NCBI RefSeq assembly: GCF_000018865.1 | Contig: NC_010175.1 | Coordinates: forward strand, 3,720,001 to 3,784,000 | Origin: Chloroflexus aurantiacus J-10-fl | GTDB taxonomy: Bacteria; Chloroflexota; Chloroflexia; Chloroflexales; Chloroflexaceae | Direction: 5' to 3' | Length of the DNA: 64,000 nucleotides | Part shown: positions 1 through 8,726 of the stretch, in pieces | Layout: each line of letters begins with the position of its first letter | How positions within the stretch are numbered: the first letter of the stretch is position 1 | Notes under the pieces: generated by a model | What the model was told of the DNA's origin: nothing | Database searches by the model: none | What the model saw: the letters and a program-made list of their open reading frames with translations, nothing else | Position numbers and translations under genes: made by a program

Positions 1-1782
1 CTCACCCGGCGCAAATACATCTAACAGCCCATTTGCAATGACAAACCCGTTATTCGTTCCCAGGGTTCGTTCGGCAAATCGTAAATCCAACACAAAGATA
101 CCATTCTCACCAAGGACACGCGCACCTTCTGCATGAACTTCAAGCGCAGTATTAGCATTGAGCGCAATCGCCAGTTGATCCGGGTGATTATAAGCCAGCG
201 AGAAGAGCCGTCCAAAACGTTTATCTGCCAATACCTGTGGTTGCAGGGTAACAGGTAGCAAATTCAGACCTTCTTTAATCTCAGTCTTCCCTTGCACGAA
301 GGATCGCTGTACTGCAATCTCTTCTTGTTCTGCATCGCCTGTCGGCGTTGGCCCGTGGGCGGCGTAGAAGCTGCCGAGGAGAGTTGCCGCAGCATTATCG
401 GCAAGAACAGGCGTCCCGGTCAGCCAGGCCGAACGCAACCATGCAGGGGGAGTCATGTTAGACGCATCCCGTCCAACAAACACAATGCCGTCAATATTAT
501 CAGGCACCGCTTCCCCGTCGCCTACAGTTACCTGAGCTCCGAGAGCACTCAGAGCATTGGCATAGCGTTGAGCGGTGCGCTGGTTCGCTGCTGGGGAAGC
601 ACCTCCATCGGCAACCACGAGAATACTGGCATTTGCCTTGCCTGTAATATCAAGAAACCGGCGCAGAATACCATTGTTGTTTAAGGTGTCGGAAATATCT
701 CCGGCGAGAATAAGGGTACCTGCGCCTGAAGGAATACGTAATGAATCGAACGTGCGCTCTAGTATTGGTGGAGGTTCATAGGCAGTTTGACCGAAATAGG
801 GCACCCGAGTCTGTAGATTGTATGAAAAATCACCCGGTGACAGCACAGTAAGCAAGACATTTCTTACACTAATGAGGGGAGGCTGCCCGTCGGCAATCGT
901 TACATAGCGCACAGAATCGGCGGCATGGTAAGTTTCGGCATCTAACACAGTAACCGTATACAATCCAAACACATCGCGAATCCAGTTTCCGTCGGCCACA
1001 ACACCGGTATAGGCATCAACACCTATCCCAACATGAGGTAGATCGGGTTGCGTAATGACGCTGATCAGTCGCCCCATACGCGCTCGTTGCTGAAAATGTT
1101 GGTCGACGATTGCGTCCTGAATCCCGAAAGGTAACCCTCGACGTTCATCGGTATTCCATACCTCGACCGCACCGAAGAATAGTGCATTTTCGGGTGCGAA
1201 ATTTGGACGGTAGGCTGCGAGCATTGTTCTGGATTGCACAGCGCCGCCGGCACTGGTTCCGCCAATAATGGTACCGTTTGCATACAGTTCAGTAAGCCGT
1301 TGCTCAGCAGGTGTATCTATCAAAGCCTGCATTGCCACAGCCTGATCGCCACCCAGAATATAGATAGCGGCAACATCATGGCTGAACAGCTCAAGAATCG
1401 CCGGATCGGAAGCATCAGAACGAGTAAATAGAGGGACTAATACCACCTCGCAAGACGTATCAGCCGGTACATTGCGCAGACACGCCCCCTCGATTTGCAG
1501 GCGCCGCTCCTCGGCATCTTTCAAGTTCTGATTTCGTTCAGCCTGGGTAATGGTTTCGGCATTAGTTGCATACGGTACCGGCAGCACCAGAATCTTCACC
1601 AACCCGTTGCGTGCATTCGCGATGGCGTATTGCATAAAACCGTTATACGTATCGGTATATCCACCGCCGATGATCAAAAGTAATCCTGGTGTTGATTGTG
1701 CCTGCACCGATATGATAAAAAAGAAAGCGAGAAGTAACGCGAGAAGATTCCTGGTCAGCAAAGAACGAAAGACCTGCATCAT
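1..1782 (-). CDS. Secreted tandem S51 (cyanophycinase-like) protein, 3' end outside window
   Basis: The reading frame is open from the ATG at 1782 to the window edge (594 codons), so the C-terminus is missing. Residues 1-29 form a signal peptide (FFIISVQAQS at its end). Residues 34-300 are a peptidase S51/cyanophycinase module with a GGG start, an ILGGDQ strand, the nucleophile motif GTSAGG (Ser177) and DQHFQQRARMGRL. Residues of about 345-590 repeat the same order of elements (ILAGDIS, IVFVGRD, a glycine-alanine turn, LADKRFGRLF) but the serine motif has become ADNAAA, so the second module looks inactive. The family cuts cyanophycin or beta-aspartyl bonds as a serine hydrolase. The gene starts 10 bases after the permease stop behind an AGGAAA ribosome site and closes the peptide-transport operon. 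An extracellular peptidase feeding the transporter is an inference. Confidence 0.82.
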   Translation of the reverse strand, partial: MMQVFRSLLTRNLLALLLAFFFIISVQAQSTPGLLLIIGGGYTDTYNGFMQYAIANARNGLVKILVLPVPYATNAETITQAERNQNLKDAEERRLQIEGACLRNVPADTSCEVVLVPLFTRSDASDPAILELFSHDVAAIYILGGDQAVAMQALIDTPAEQRLTELYANGTIIGGTSAGGAVQSRTMLAAYRPNFAPENALFFGAVEVWNTDERRGLPFGIQDAIVDQHFQQRARMGRLISVITQPDLPHVGIGVDAYTGVVADGNWIRDVFGLYTVTVLDAETYHAADSVRYVTIADGQPPLISVRNVLLTVLSPGDFSYNLQTRVPYFGQTAYEPPPILERTFDSLRIPSGAGTLILAGDISDTLNNNGILRRFLDITGKANASILVVADGGASPAANQRTAQRYANALSALGAQVTVGDGEAVPDNIDGIVFVGRDASNMTPPAWLRSAWLTGTPVLADNAAATLLGSFYAAHGPTPTGDAEQEEIAVQRSFVQGKTEIKEGLNLLPVTLQPQVLADKRFGRLFSLAYNHPDQLAIALNANTALEVHAEGARVLGENGIFVLDLRFAERTLGTNNGFVIANGLLDVFAPGE

Positions 1783-1792
1783 ACGTTATTTC

Positions 1793-2674
1793 CTAGCGTG
1801 AATGGTGGCGCGGATCGAGTGCATCACGCAAACCATCACCAATATAATTAATTGAAATAACTACCAGGAAGATCATGAAACCGGGAAAAATGGCCGCCCA
1901 GGGTGCTGTTGTAATCTGACTTTGGGTATTAGAGAGCATATTCCCCCAGGTAGGTGTGGGAAGCTGTACGCCAAAGCCAAGATAAGAAAGACCACTCTCA
2001 CTGATAATGGCACCAGAGAGTCCAAGCGTTGCTGAAACGATGATCGGACTGGCAATGTTTGGCAAAATGTGACGAAGTAGAATCCGGCGATGTGAACCTC
2101 CCAGTGCCCGACATGCCTGGACGTATTCGCGTTCGCGCACCGTGAGGGTAGAAGCGCGTACCATGCGTGCAGTTCCCATCCAGGAAAGCAAACCGATGAC
2201 TAGCGCGATAGGTATGAACGAACCGGCCTGAAACATTGACAGGTCGAGAGAACGGAGAAACATGCCCAATGCGATGAGTACAAATAATCGCGGAATAGAA
2301 AGAAAAATCTCTGTTGTCCTCATCAGCACGCTATCAACCCATCCGCCAAAATATCCCGCAAGTAATCCGATGAGAGAACCAAGTGTAATCGACACAGCCA
2401 TTGCCAGCAGACCAACGCTCAACGAAATACGTCCACCATACAGGATGCGTGCCCATAAATCACGTCCCAGATCATCAGTGCCGAGCCAGTGCGTTGCTGA
2501 TGGTGGCTGAAAGCGATTGAGCAGATTCTGTTGCATCGGATCATGAGTCGTGAAGAAGGGCGCAAATGCAACCAGTATGGTAATACTTACCAGAATGACC
2601 ATACCGACAAGTGCCATAGTATGCTTGCGAAAGCGTTGTACGAACAAGAACCAGGGTGATTGTGAGTCTTTCAT
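1793..2674 (-). CDS. Peptide/nickel ABC transporter permease, DppC/OppC type
   Basis: This 293-residue inner-membrane protein is the second permease of an Opp/Dpp-type ABC importer. An N-terminal membrane segment lies at about 17-40 with the family's OppC N-terminal domain. It is followed by the GTDDLGRDLWAR motif typical of DppC/OppC and a five-helix permease domain at about 90-285. The ATPase-contacting EAA loop is visible as ACRALGGSHRRILLRHILPN. Its start overlaps the stop of the first permease by 4 bases (ATGA), which implies translational coupling. The substrate cannot be read from the permease. The two S51 proteins in the same operon suggest dipeptides such as beta-Asp-Arg. No ATPase subunit is seen in the window; it may lie beyond the left edge or be shared. 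Confidence 0.93.
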   Translation of the reverse strand: MKDSQSPWFLFVQRFRKHTMALVGMVILVSITILVAFAPFFTTHDPMQQNLLNRFQPPSATHWLGTDDLGRDLWARILYGGRISLSVGLLAMAVSITLGSLIGLLAGYFGGWVDSVLMRTTEIFLSIPRLFVLIALGMFLRSLDLSMFQAGSFIPIALVIGLLSWMGTARMVRASTLTVREREYVQACRALGGSHRRILLRHILPNIASPIIVSATLGLSGAIISESGLSYLGFGVQLPTPTWGNMLSNTQSQITTAPWAAIFPGFMIFLVVISINYIGDGLRDALDPRHHSR

Positions 2675-3642
2675 GACAGTCGAATGCGTGGATCAAGCAT
2701 GGCATAGATCAGATCAACCAATAAGTTGGAAAGGATTATCAGAGCAGAATAGATTGTAAGAATAGCCATAACCAGGGGGTAGTCATTTTTGAGGGCGGCT
2801 GTGAAGTAGAGCCGCCCGATACCCGGCCACGCAAAGATCGTCTCGGTAAATAGTGCTCCGGCAAATAGTGATGGTAGATCGAGGCTGAGCAGGGTGACCA
2901 GCGGAATAATCGCATTGCGTAAGGCATGTTTATAAATAACGACCCATTCTTGAATACCTTTCGCACGGGCCGTGCGAATGTAGTCCTCGTGAATGACGTC
3001 CAGCATCGCCGAACGCATATAGCGCATATATTCGGCAGCGGAGACAAAGGTGAGCATGGTCACCGGTAAAATTAAATGACGGATACGATCCCACAGAGAG
3101 AATGGCTCACCGAGAGTGTACATACCTGATCCCGGTAGAAGAGGCTTTCCGTCTGGACCTCGTAAAAGCACCGAGAAGACAATAATCAGAAGTAGCCCAA
3201 ACCAGAAGACCGGCAGCGATTGCCCGGCAAACGCAATCGTGGTGAGTACGTTGTCCAGCCATGAGTATTGTCTGATTGCCGATAGGATTCCCAGCGGAAT
3301 AGCGACCAGTAGTGTGCATATCAGCATCAAACTCATCAGCAATAGGGTGTTGGGTAATCGACTGCCGATCTCTTCCAATACCGGGCGCTTTGACGTTAAG
3401 GAGCGACCCCAATCCCCTTTGAGCAGATTTCCGAGCCATTTCACGTAACGTATTGGTACCGGATCGTCTAATCCTAAATTTGCCCGGATGCGCGCCAGGT
3501 CTGCTGCCGTCATGTCTGATTTTTCAGCATACACGGTCATGAAACCACCCGGCGTTACTGAAATCAGCCCAAAGAGGATCAGGCTGACTACAAAGAGTGT
3601 CAGTACTGCCTGTAGCAGTCGTCGTAGCAGATAGGTAGTCAT
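2671..3642 (-). CDS. Peptide/nickel ABC transporter permease, DppB/OppB type
   Basis: This 323-residue membrane protein is the first permease of the same importer. I chose the ATG at 3642 (MTTYLLRRLLQAV) because it gives the normal DppB N-terminus and has an AGGG ribosome site in front. An upstream in-frame start would add 20 residues inside the binding-protein gene. An N-terminal helix (about 8-30) is followed by the LGLDDPVPIRYVKWL segment and a permease domain with the EAA loop TARAKGIQEWVVIYKHALRN at about 218-240. The gene begins 22 bases after the stop of the binding-protein gene. Confidence 0.93.
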   Translation of the reverse strand: MTTYLLRRLLQAVLTLFVVSLILFGLISVTPGGFMTVYAEKSDMTAADLARIRANLGLDDPVPIRYVKWLGNLLKGDWGRSLTSKRPVLEEIGSRLPNTLLLMSLMLICTLLVAIPLGILSAIRQYSWLDNVLTTIAFAGQSLPVFWFGLLLIIVFSVLLRGPDGKPLLPGSGMYTLGEPFSLWDRIRHLILPVTMLTFVSAAEYMRYMRSAMLDVIHEDYIRTARAKGIQEWVVIYKHALRNAIIPLVTLLSLDLPSLFAGALFTETIFAWPGIGRLYFTAALKNDYPLVMAILTIYSALIILSNLLVDLIYAMLDPRIRLS

Positions 3643-3664
3643 AGCACCCTGGTAAGCAATATAA

Positions 3665-5395
3665 TCACTGATCGAGCCACCAATCCTGTGCGGCCCATGC
3701 AAAATCGACGAAACTGGGTGAAATGGTCAAGTTGTGAAATTCCTGTCGGTGTGCAGTGATTGATAGCCGCTCGTACAGAAAGATGCGTGGCAAGTCCTGG
3801 TTAATCTGGGTTGCTACCTTGCAGTAAAGTTCTTTGCGGACATCCTGGTCCATAACGATAGCAGCCTCATCAATCCATGCATCTACATCGGGGTTAATAT
3901 AGCGGCTGAAATTTGCACCTGCCCAATCATTTTCAGCAGTCGGAATACGAGCACTGCTGTAGTTGCTGAACAGATGGCTGTCTGGATCAAGCCCTGGCCC
4001 GGTTGTGTAGAGAATAATATCGAACTTGCCTGTGTCGCGAATGCCGTCACTTTCCCCACCGGCGAAGAAGACGTCTGATGGCATATTTTCAATCGTGAGT
4101 TCAATCCCCACTTGTTTCAACATCTCGGCAAGTACCTGTTCGGTTTGCTCGCGCAGCAAGTTGCCGCTCGTTGAGTTTATTTTCAGGCTCAGGCGCATAC
4201 CGTCTTTTTCCCGAATGCCATCGGCGCCAACTTGCCAGCCCGCTTCTTCGAGCAATGCCTTTGCCCGCTCAGGATTGTATTCGCTGGCTGGTTGAGGGCA
4301 GGCAAACGGACCGGCAGGAAGGACGGTACTACCCGGTTTGACCTTTCCATACAAGAGGGTGTCAGCAATCATTTGTTTATTGATGGCGTATTGAATCGCC
4401 TGCCGCACGCGCAGGTCGTAGAGAATGGGATGCGGATTCGTGGCAGGATCGGCCGGAGCACTGCCATCATTATTGCCAAAGTTCAGGACAAGCAGCTCGT
4501 TCTCGCCGGTTACCGTCGCTTTATAGGTTACATTCTGACCAGCAGACTGTTCGATAGTGGCCAGATCAGCTTCGGTAATGTCCCACAAGGCATGAATCTC
4601 ACCGGTTCCTAACAATTGAATGCCCACTTCGCGTGACGGTAAGACGCGAATAATGACTTTATCCAGGTATGGTTTTCCTTCTTCACGGTAGTATGGATTT
4701 CGCACAAATGTGAGATGATCGCCAGCAACCCATTCTTCAAGGACGAAAGGTCCCGTTCCCCACGGTTTCTGATTGTATGCCCAGGTTTCCATCTGATCGA
4801 GAGGGCCGGCATCATGGGGCACGATGTAAGCAAATAGACGCAGATAAGGTGCGTATACTTCCGAGAAGGTAGCAACGACAGTGTATGGATCAGGGCATTC
4901 CAGTGTTTCGATAGAGCTATACCCGGATGTGCTAACCTGGGAGAGGTCAGACAGAGCACCTTCCATCGTAAATTTCACATCTTCGCATGTGAATTCTAGC
5001 CCGTTTGAGAACCTTACACCCTTGCGTAGCTTCCACGTTACAACCAGCCCATCCTCTGAGACGGTCGGCAGTTCTTCAGCCAGAACTGGTACATATTCAC
5101 CTTTATCATTGACCTGAACCAGTCCTTCAACAAACAGTGAGGTGACAGCATCTTCGATAGACGAGGTTGTCAGTAATGTGTTAAGAATAGCCGGTTCTTG
5201 CGGGGTACCAAAAATTAACGTTCCGCCCTGTTTGGGGGCATTTGGGTCAACAGCAGGCTGGTCGGCCGTGGGTTGAGTGACGGCCGTGGTCGGCATAGTT
5301 TGCGATGAACCGGATGGCGAAGATGAGGGTGAACTGCTACAGGCTGTCAGGACCAAAAGTACGGCGATGATTAACAATGAGTGCGAGGGTTTCAT
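3665..5395 (-). CDS. Family-5 extracellular solute-binding lipoprotein (peptide type)
   Basis: This 576-residue protein is the substrate-binding subunit of the importer. It starts with a lipoprotein signal whose lipobox LTAC puts the lipidated cysteine at residue 19. A Ser/Pro/Thr-rich tether follows to about residue 50, then an SBP_bac_5 domain (GGTLIFGTPQEPAILN, the VTWKLRKGVRFSNG strand, NPYYREEGKPYLDKV) to the end. Family members bind di- and oligopeptides, nickel or other small ligands. The operon context favours peptides released from cyanophycin-like material. AAGGAG precedes the ATG at 5395, and the gene starts 36 bases after the cyanophycinase stop. Confidence 0.92.
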   Translation of the reverse strand: MKPSHSLLIIAVLLVLTACSSSPSSSPSGSSQTMPTTAVTQPTADQPAVDPNAPKQGGTLIFGTPQEPAILNTLLTTSSIEDAVTSLFVEGLVQVNDKGEYVPVLAEELPTVSEDGLVVTWKLRKGVRFSNGLEFTCEDVKFTMEGALSDLSQVSTSGYSSIETLECPDPYTVVATFSEVYAPYLRLFAYIVPHDAGPLDQMETWAYNQKPWGTGPFVLEEWVAGDHLTFVRNPYYREEGKPYLDKVIIRVLPSREVGIQLLGTGEIHALWDITEADLATIEQSAGQNVTYKATVTGENELLVLNFGNNDGSAPADPATNPHPILYDLRVRQAIQYAINKQMIADTLLYGKVKPGSTVLPAGPFACPQPASEYNPERAKALLEEAGWQVGADGIREKDGMRLSLKINSTSGNLLREQTEQVLAEMLKQVGIELTIENMPSDVFFAGGESDGIRDTGKFDIILYTTGPGLDPDSHLFSNYSSARIPTAENDWAGANFSRYINPDVDAWIDEAAIVMDQDVRKELYCKVATQINQDLPRIFLYERLSITAHRQEFHNLTISPSFVDFAWAAQDWWLDQ

Positions 5396-5431
5396 GCAGT
5401 GCTCCTTGTAGATAAATCAGGCGGTCTCTGG

Positions 5432-6241
5432 CTACTCATCGCTAAGCGAGGGCACAACGGTAATATGCGCGTTACCATTCACACAATCGTAGGTGCAGCC
5501 TGCCGTTAATACATGTGCTGTCAGGTGTCCAACGGCCACCGGTCGTCCAGCCTCAACCTCAGCAACATTTGACTCCGAAATGGTTCGTCCGTCTAGTATC
5601 GTAACTGCGCCTTTTCCATATACCCGGATGTGCTGCTCATCCTCAATGATGGCGGCCGTATCTTCATCGATACCGATGCCCAACACACCGGGATGAGTAC
5701 ATACGACGTAAATTAATCTGCCCCAACGATCACGCTGACGAAAATGCTGATCGAAGACAAAGCGGTCGGTGAAGCCTAATCCTGGTGAACATTGCACGAT
5801 CCGCTCGCGTGGGGTAGGGCCACTCTTACCATACGCGATCATCGTTTTGGACAGGACGGAAGCACCAGCGCTCGTCCCTGCAATGACGCAACCTCGTAGA
5901 TATGCCCGATACAGGGCATCGGCCAGACGAGTACCACCGATGAGCTGGGTAATACGCATTTGTGCTCCGCCGGTAAAAAAAATACCGCTGGCTTCTTCAA
6001 TCGCGTCTAAGTTTTCGGTTGTGTCAGCAGCATGCCGTTGGCGAAATTCCAATGAGATAACCTGTCCCGCTCCCAATGACAGGCACTGATGTACGTAGTG
6101 TGAACCGGTTTCGGCTAAAGCTGAAGCCTGGGGCAAAATCACGATCCGCGCTTGCGCTCCGCCTGAACGCTCGACAAATTCACGCATAATATGAGGGTTT
6201 TCGTGATCGAGAGCACCCCCAATGGGCATCAATATCTTCAT
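5432..6241 (-). CDS. cphB: Cyanophycinase (peptidase S51), cytoplasmic
   Basis: This 269-residue protein has the normal length of cyanophycinase and no signal peptide. The sequence shows an N-terminal GGAL, a FFTGGAQMRITQLI strand, the nucleophile elbow GTSAGAS with Ser124, the FDQHFRQRDRWGRL segment and a GIGIDEDTAAI strand, all in the family order. The known reaction is hydrolysis of multi-Arg-poly-Asp (cyanophycin) to beta-Asp-Arg. Some S51 members act on other beta-aspartyl or Asp-X peptides, so the exact substrate is open. The start overlaps the regulator stop by 4 bases, so the two are co-translated. The pairing with a secreted S51 protein and a peptide importer supports a role in using external material rather than turnover of a cell's own polymer. 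No cyanophycin synthetase is present in the window. Confidence 0.9.
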   Translation of the reverse strand: MKILMPIGGALDHENPHIMREFVERSGGAQARIVILPQASALAETGSHYVHQCLSLGAGQVISLEFRQRHAADTTENLDAIEEASGIFFTGGAQMRITQLIGGTRLADALYRAYLRGCVIAGTSAGASVLSKTMIAYGKSGPTPRERIVQCSPGLGFTDRFVFDQHFRQRDRWGRLIYVVCTHPGVLGIGIDEDTAAIIEDEQHIRVYGKGAVTILDGRTISESNVAEVEAGRPVAVGHLTAHVLTAGCTYDCVNGNAHITVVPSLSDE

Positions 6242-6933
6242 GGCTGCTCCAAGTCTGCTTGCCTTTGCAGTGAATCGCGCAGATACCGTACAGTGTTGAG
6301 GATATGAGTGCGCATAGCCTGCTCGGCTGCTTCAGGTTGATGGTTTTTTAACGCCTCAAAGATGGCAAGGTGTTCAAGCGTGTCAGTCTCGTCTCGCTTG
6401 TAGAGGGGGCGCTGGGCGGTAGCGGCAAAGTTGCCGATGAGCATTGTTGGGAAGGTCGCCCACATCTGATTGAGGGTACGAATGAGGTATTCTCGCCCAG
6501 ATGCTGTAAAGATAAGCTGGTGAAATGTGCGATTCAGTTGCCGATATTCATTGACCTGCTCAGGTGCGGAATAGATATTCATTTGCTCCAGCACCTGAGC
6601 AATGTTTGCTAACTCTTCATCACTGATCCGTGCCGCAGCAAATGCCGCAGCTCTACTCTCTAAAAAGGCGCGATGTTCGTATAAATCCTCAATATCAGTC
6701 AGCGAAAAGGCGATCACACGTACTCCGCGGTAGGGTACGTGCTCGATAAGTCCTTCGGCCGTCAGTTCTTTTAAGGCTTCACGAACCGGCATCTGGCTGA
6801 CATTGAGTTCTTGCGCCAGCTTTTCCTGGCGTAGCCACTCGCCAGGTTTGTACCGGCCTTCCAGGATAGCCGCACGTAACTGATCGGCAACCAGTTTACG
6901 CAATTGGCGATGGGGTGATGGATCAGTAGACAT
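6238..6933 (-). CDS. GntR-family transcriptional regulator with FCD (FadR-type) domain
   Basis: This 231-residue protein has an N-terminal winged helix (about 8-75) with the GntR signature LRAAILEGRYKPGEWLRQEKLA and MPVREALKELTAEGLIE. An all-helical FCD ligand domain follows (about 85-215) with ASGREYLIRTLNQMW and metal-site histidines such as HQLIF. FCD regulators usually repress and are released by small acids or amino acids. It is the first gene of the S51/peptide importer operon, so it most likely represses that operon and itself. The inverted repeat between its -35 and -10 elements is the obvious operator. The ATG at 6933 lies only about 7 bases from the predicted transcript start and has no ribosome site. 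Confidence 0.93.
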   Translation of the reverse strand: MSTDPSPHRQLRKLVADQLRAAILEGRYKPGEWLRQEKLAQELNVSQMPVREALKELTAEGLIEHVPYRGVRVIAFSLTDIEDLYEHRAFLESRAAAFAAARISDEELANIAQVLEQMNIYSAPEQVNEYRQLNRTFHQLIFTASGREYLIRTLNQMWATFPTMLIGNFAATAQRPLYKRDETDTLEHLAIFEALKNHQPEAAEQAMRTHILNTVRYLRDSLQRQADLEQP

Positions 6934-6946
6934 AAAATTTAGATAT

Positions 6947-6975
6947 TAGATATTAGATATTTGATCTAATGTCAA
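6947..6975 (-). promoter_or_regulatory. Promoter and operator of the gntR-cphB-peptide importer operon
   Basis: On the minus strand a -35 TTGACA (6970-6975) is separated by 17 bases from a -10 TATCTA (6947-6952). A perfect inverted repeat ATTAGAT-N5-ATCTAAT at 6952-6970 fills the spacer almost exactly, and AGATATT is repeated just downstream. A repressor bound there would block RNA polymerase. That the GntR protein binds it is an inference from position. Confidence 0.7.
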
Positions 6976-7377
6976 TCTTATCAGACTTCCCGGCGCCCGT
7001 CAAGGGGTGTGTTGTATCTTTGAGCGCAAATGACTTTGTGAAGGGTTTAAGATAACGTGTGGTCACTGAATTGGGCGTTTATGTCTGAGGGGTGCTATCC
7101 TCAAGTTGAGGAGCATGTCCGGGACACGATGGCTGGATGTTTAGATGCTTCATTTGTGACAGATAGCCCAGTGCCTTGGCCCTATCACACACCATCATTG
7201 GATTGGTATTATCAGTATCTGTCTATACTGCTACGACGGCGGAGGGGCAGTTTCAGAGTTACAGTAATCGATGTTCGCAAACATGGCGAAACACGGCGCA
7301 GCACTGCTGCGCCGTGTTTGTTTGTCCGCCGTTTGGAAATGTCTGGCAATAAGGGGGAATTCTCTGCGTTGTTACTT
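6976..7377. other. Intergenic region between the peptide operon and glutathione peroxidase
   Basis: I see no convincing gene here. A plus-strand frame from 7057 runs into the peroxidase gene in antisense and has no family resemblance. The only structure is the strong hairpin at 7289-7319, listed separately. Confidence 0.5.
7289..7319. terminator. 15-bp perfect hairpin downstream of glutathione peroxidase
   Basis: The arms AAACACGGCGCAGCA and TGCTGCGCCGTGTTT pair perfectly around a single base. It lies about 60 bases past the stop codon of the minus-strand peroxidase gene. There is only a short T-rich stretch on the plus side and none on the minus side, so it may be a factor-assisted or weak terminator, or a 3'-end stabiliser. 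Confidence 0.5.
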
Positions 7378-7851
7378 CTACAACAACTCAACCAATTCAC
7401 GTTCAATGGCGCCGACCGTATCAGTTGGGGCATACCGCCGAACGACAGTGCCATTCCGATTTACCAGAAACTTGGTGAAATTCCACTTAATCTCGCCATC
7501 GGGGCTAAGTCCTGGCTGCTGCGCCTTGAGATAGGCAAAGAGCGGGTGAGTATTGGGGCCGTTCACCTCAACTTTGGCAAACAGCGGGAATGTCACTGCA
7601 TACGTGCGAGCGCAGAAGGATTTAATCGTCGCCTCATCGTCTGGTTCCTGGTTGAATTGATTACTCGGAAAACCGAGCACGACAAAGCCACGATCTTTGT
7701 AGCGTCGGTAGAGCGACTCAAGATCGCCGTACTGGGGCGTTAACCCGCAATGACTGGCTACATTGACGATTAAGAGCACCTTATTGCGATAGACCGCGAG
7801 GGATTGCTGTTCGCCATCAATGGTTCGTACAGTGAATTGGTAGATGTTCAT
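7378..7851 (-). CDS. Glutathione peroxidase family thiol peroxidase
   Basis: This 157-residue protein has the size and order of the bacterial GPx/BsaA family: a thioredoxin-like fold with NVASHCGLT, where Cys35 takes the place of selenocysteine, then GFPSNQF with the catalytic Gln, FPLFAKVEVNG, and KWNFTKFLV with the catalytic Trp and Asn. A second cysteine in SFCARTY is at the place of the resolving cysteine of thioredoxin-dependent members. It reduces hydrogen peroxide and lipid or organic peroxides in the cytoplasm, more probably with thioredoxin than glutathione (inference from Cys and organism). It stands alone, with the repeat block upstream. Confidence 0.95.
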   Translation of the reverse strand: MNIYQFTVRTIDGEQQSLAVYRNKVLLIVNVASHCGLTPQYGDLESLYRRYKDRGFVVLGFPSNQFNQEPDDEATIKSFCARTYAVTFPLFAKVEVNGPNTHPLFAYLKAQQPGLSPDGEIKWNFTKFLVNRNGTVVRRYAPTDTVGAIERELVELL

Positions 7852-8118
7852 AGGATGATAGTTCGTTGCATAAACATTTAAAACCTCTTCTTTGATTGTA
7901 CCACGGATACGGTCGTTACCTGAACGATGTGCGCCAGATTTAGTTTAGAATCTGTTAAGAAGTGACCCCTCATCACATCTCCGGCTCACGTTCCTCTCCC
8001 GCCGGGGGAGGATGGACTCCAGCCCCCAGCGGGGGCGGGCTGGGGTGGGGGTGTGATCTCGTCCCCCTCCTAACCTCCCCTCGCTGGGGTGAGGAGGTCG
8101 AGCGCGTGCCCCTGCCCT

Positions 8119-8560
8119 CAGCCTATGCATTACCCACATGTCACGCTGCGTTAGGTCGGGCTGCACGTACTCCCCGTGGCGCAGGCTTCCAGCCTGCGTG
8201 GATGCATCCTCACCACCGCCGGCAGGGGCTGGCCGTGGCCGCTGGTACGCAGGCACGAATCTCTTGCAACATAACCGTCTACGCGCAGGTGTCGCATGCA
8301 TGCCTGATCGACTCGATGATCGGCACGAGCACATTCAGCACCCTCGTGACCAGGATGGGTAACGGTATGCCACGCGCCGGATCGTGTGTACGGCTAGCGC
8401 GGCAGCATGGCTGCCGCACTCCACACCGTGCGACACGCGCATGATGCGCGTGTAAGGCAACCCATTCAGCACGTGATAGCACGGCTGGAGCAGCGCACTG
8501 CCACTGGGCCAGTCGCCTAAAACACCACCCATGGCGATCATTCCCGCTGCTACGCACATG
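8119..8560. repeat. Direct repeat, copy 1 (second copy 9585-10026)
   Basis: From CAGCCTATGCATTACCC the sequence matches the copy at 9585 almost base for base over about 440 bases, with an offset of 1466. The last 60 bases are more diverged. It includes one copy of the dispersed hairpin element. Confidence 0.85.
8348..8450 (-). repeat. Dispersed hairpin element, about 100 bp
   Basis: The element has a core AGTGCGGCAGCC-ATGC-type palindrome flanked by CGATCCGGCGCGTGG on one side and a CGCGTGTCGC phrase on the other. Related copies are at 9301-9394, 9813-9916, 19787-19889, 20027-20129, 20268-20370, 23752-23832, 33590-33672 and 58012-58122, with a shorter one at 13691-13785. Confidence 0.8.
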
Positions 8561-8726
8561 GTTAACATCAGTTGTGGGTAATGCATAGCGGCAGCGTTGG
8601 GAGCGCGAGCCTCTGGCTCGCCAAAGCATTGCCTCCGCCTCCAGCGGGGGTGGGGGTGTGATCTCGTCCCTCTCCCAACCTCCCCTCGCTGGGGTGAGGA
8701 GGTCGAGCGCGTGCCCCCGCCCCCAG

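Noticed and set aside
7057-7743. Plus-strand frame of 228 residues
   Set aside because: It lies mostly antisense to the glutathione peroxidase gene and has no family-like motif.
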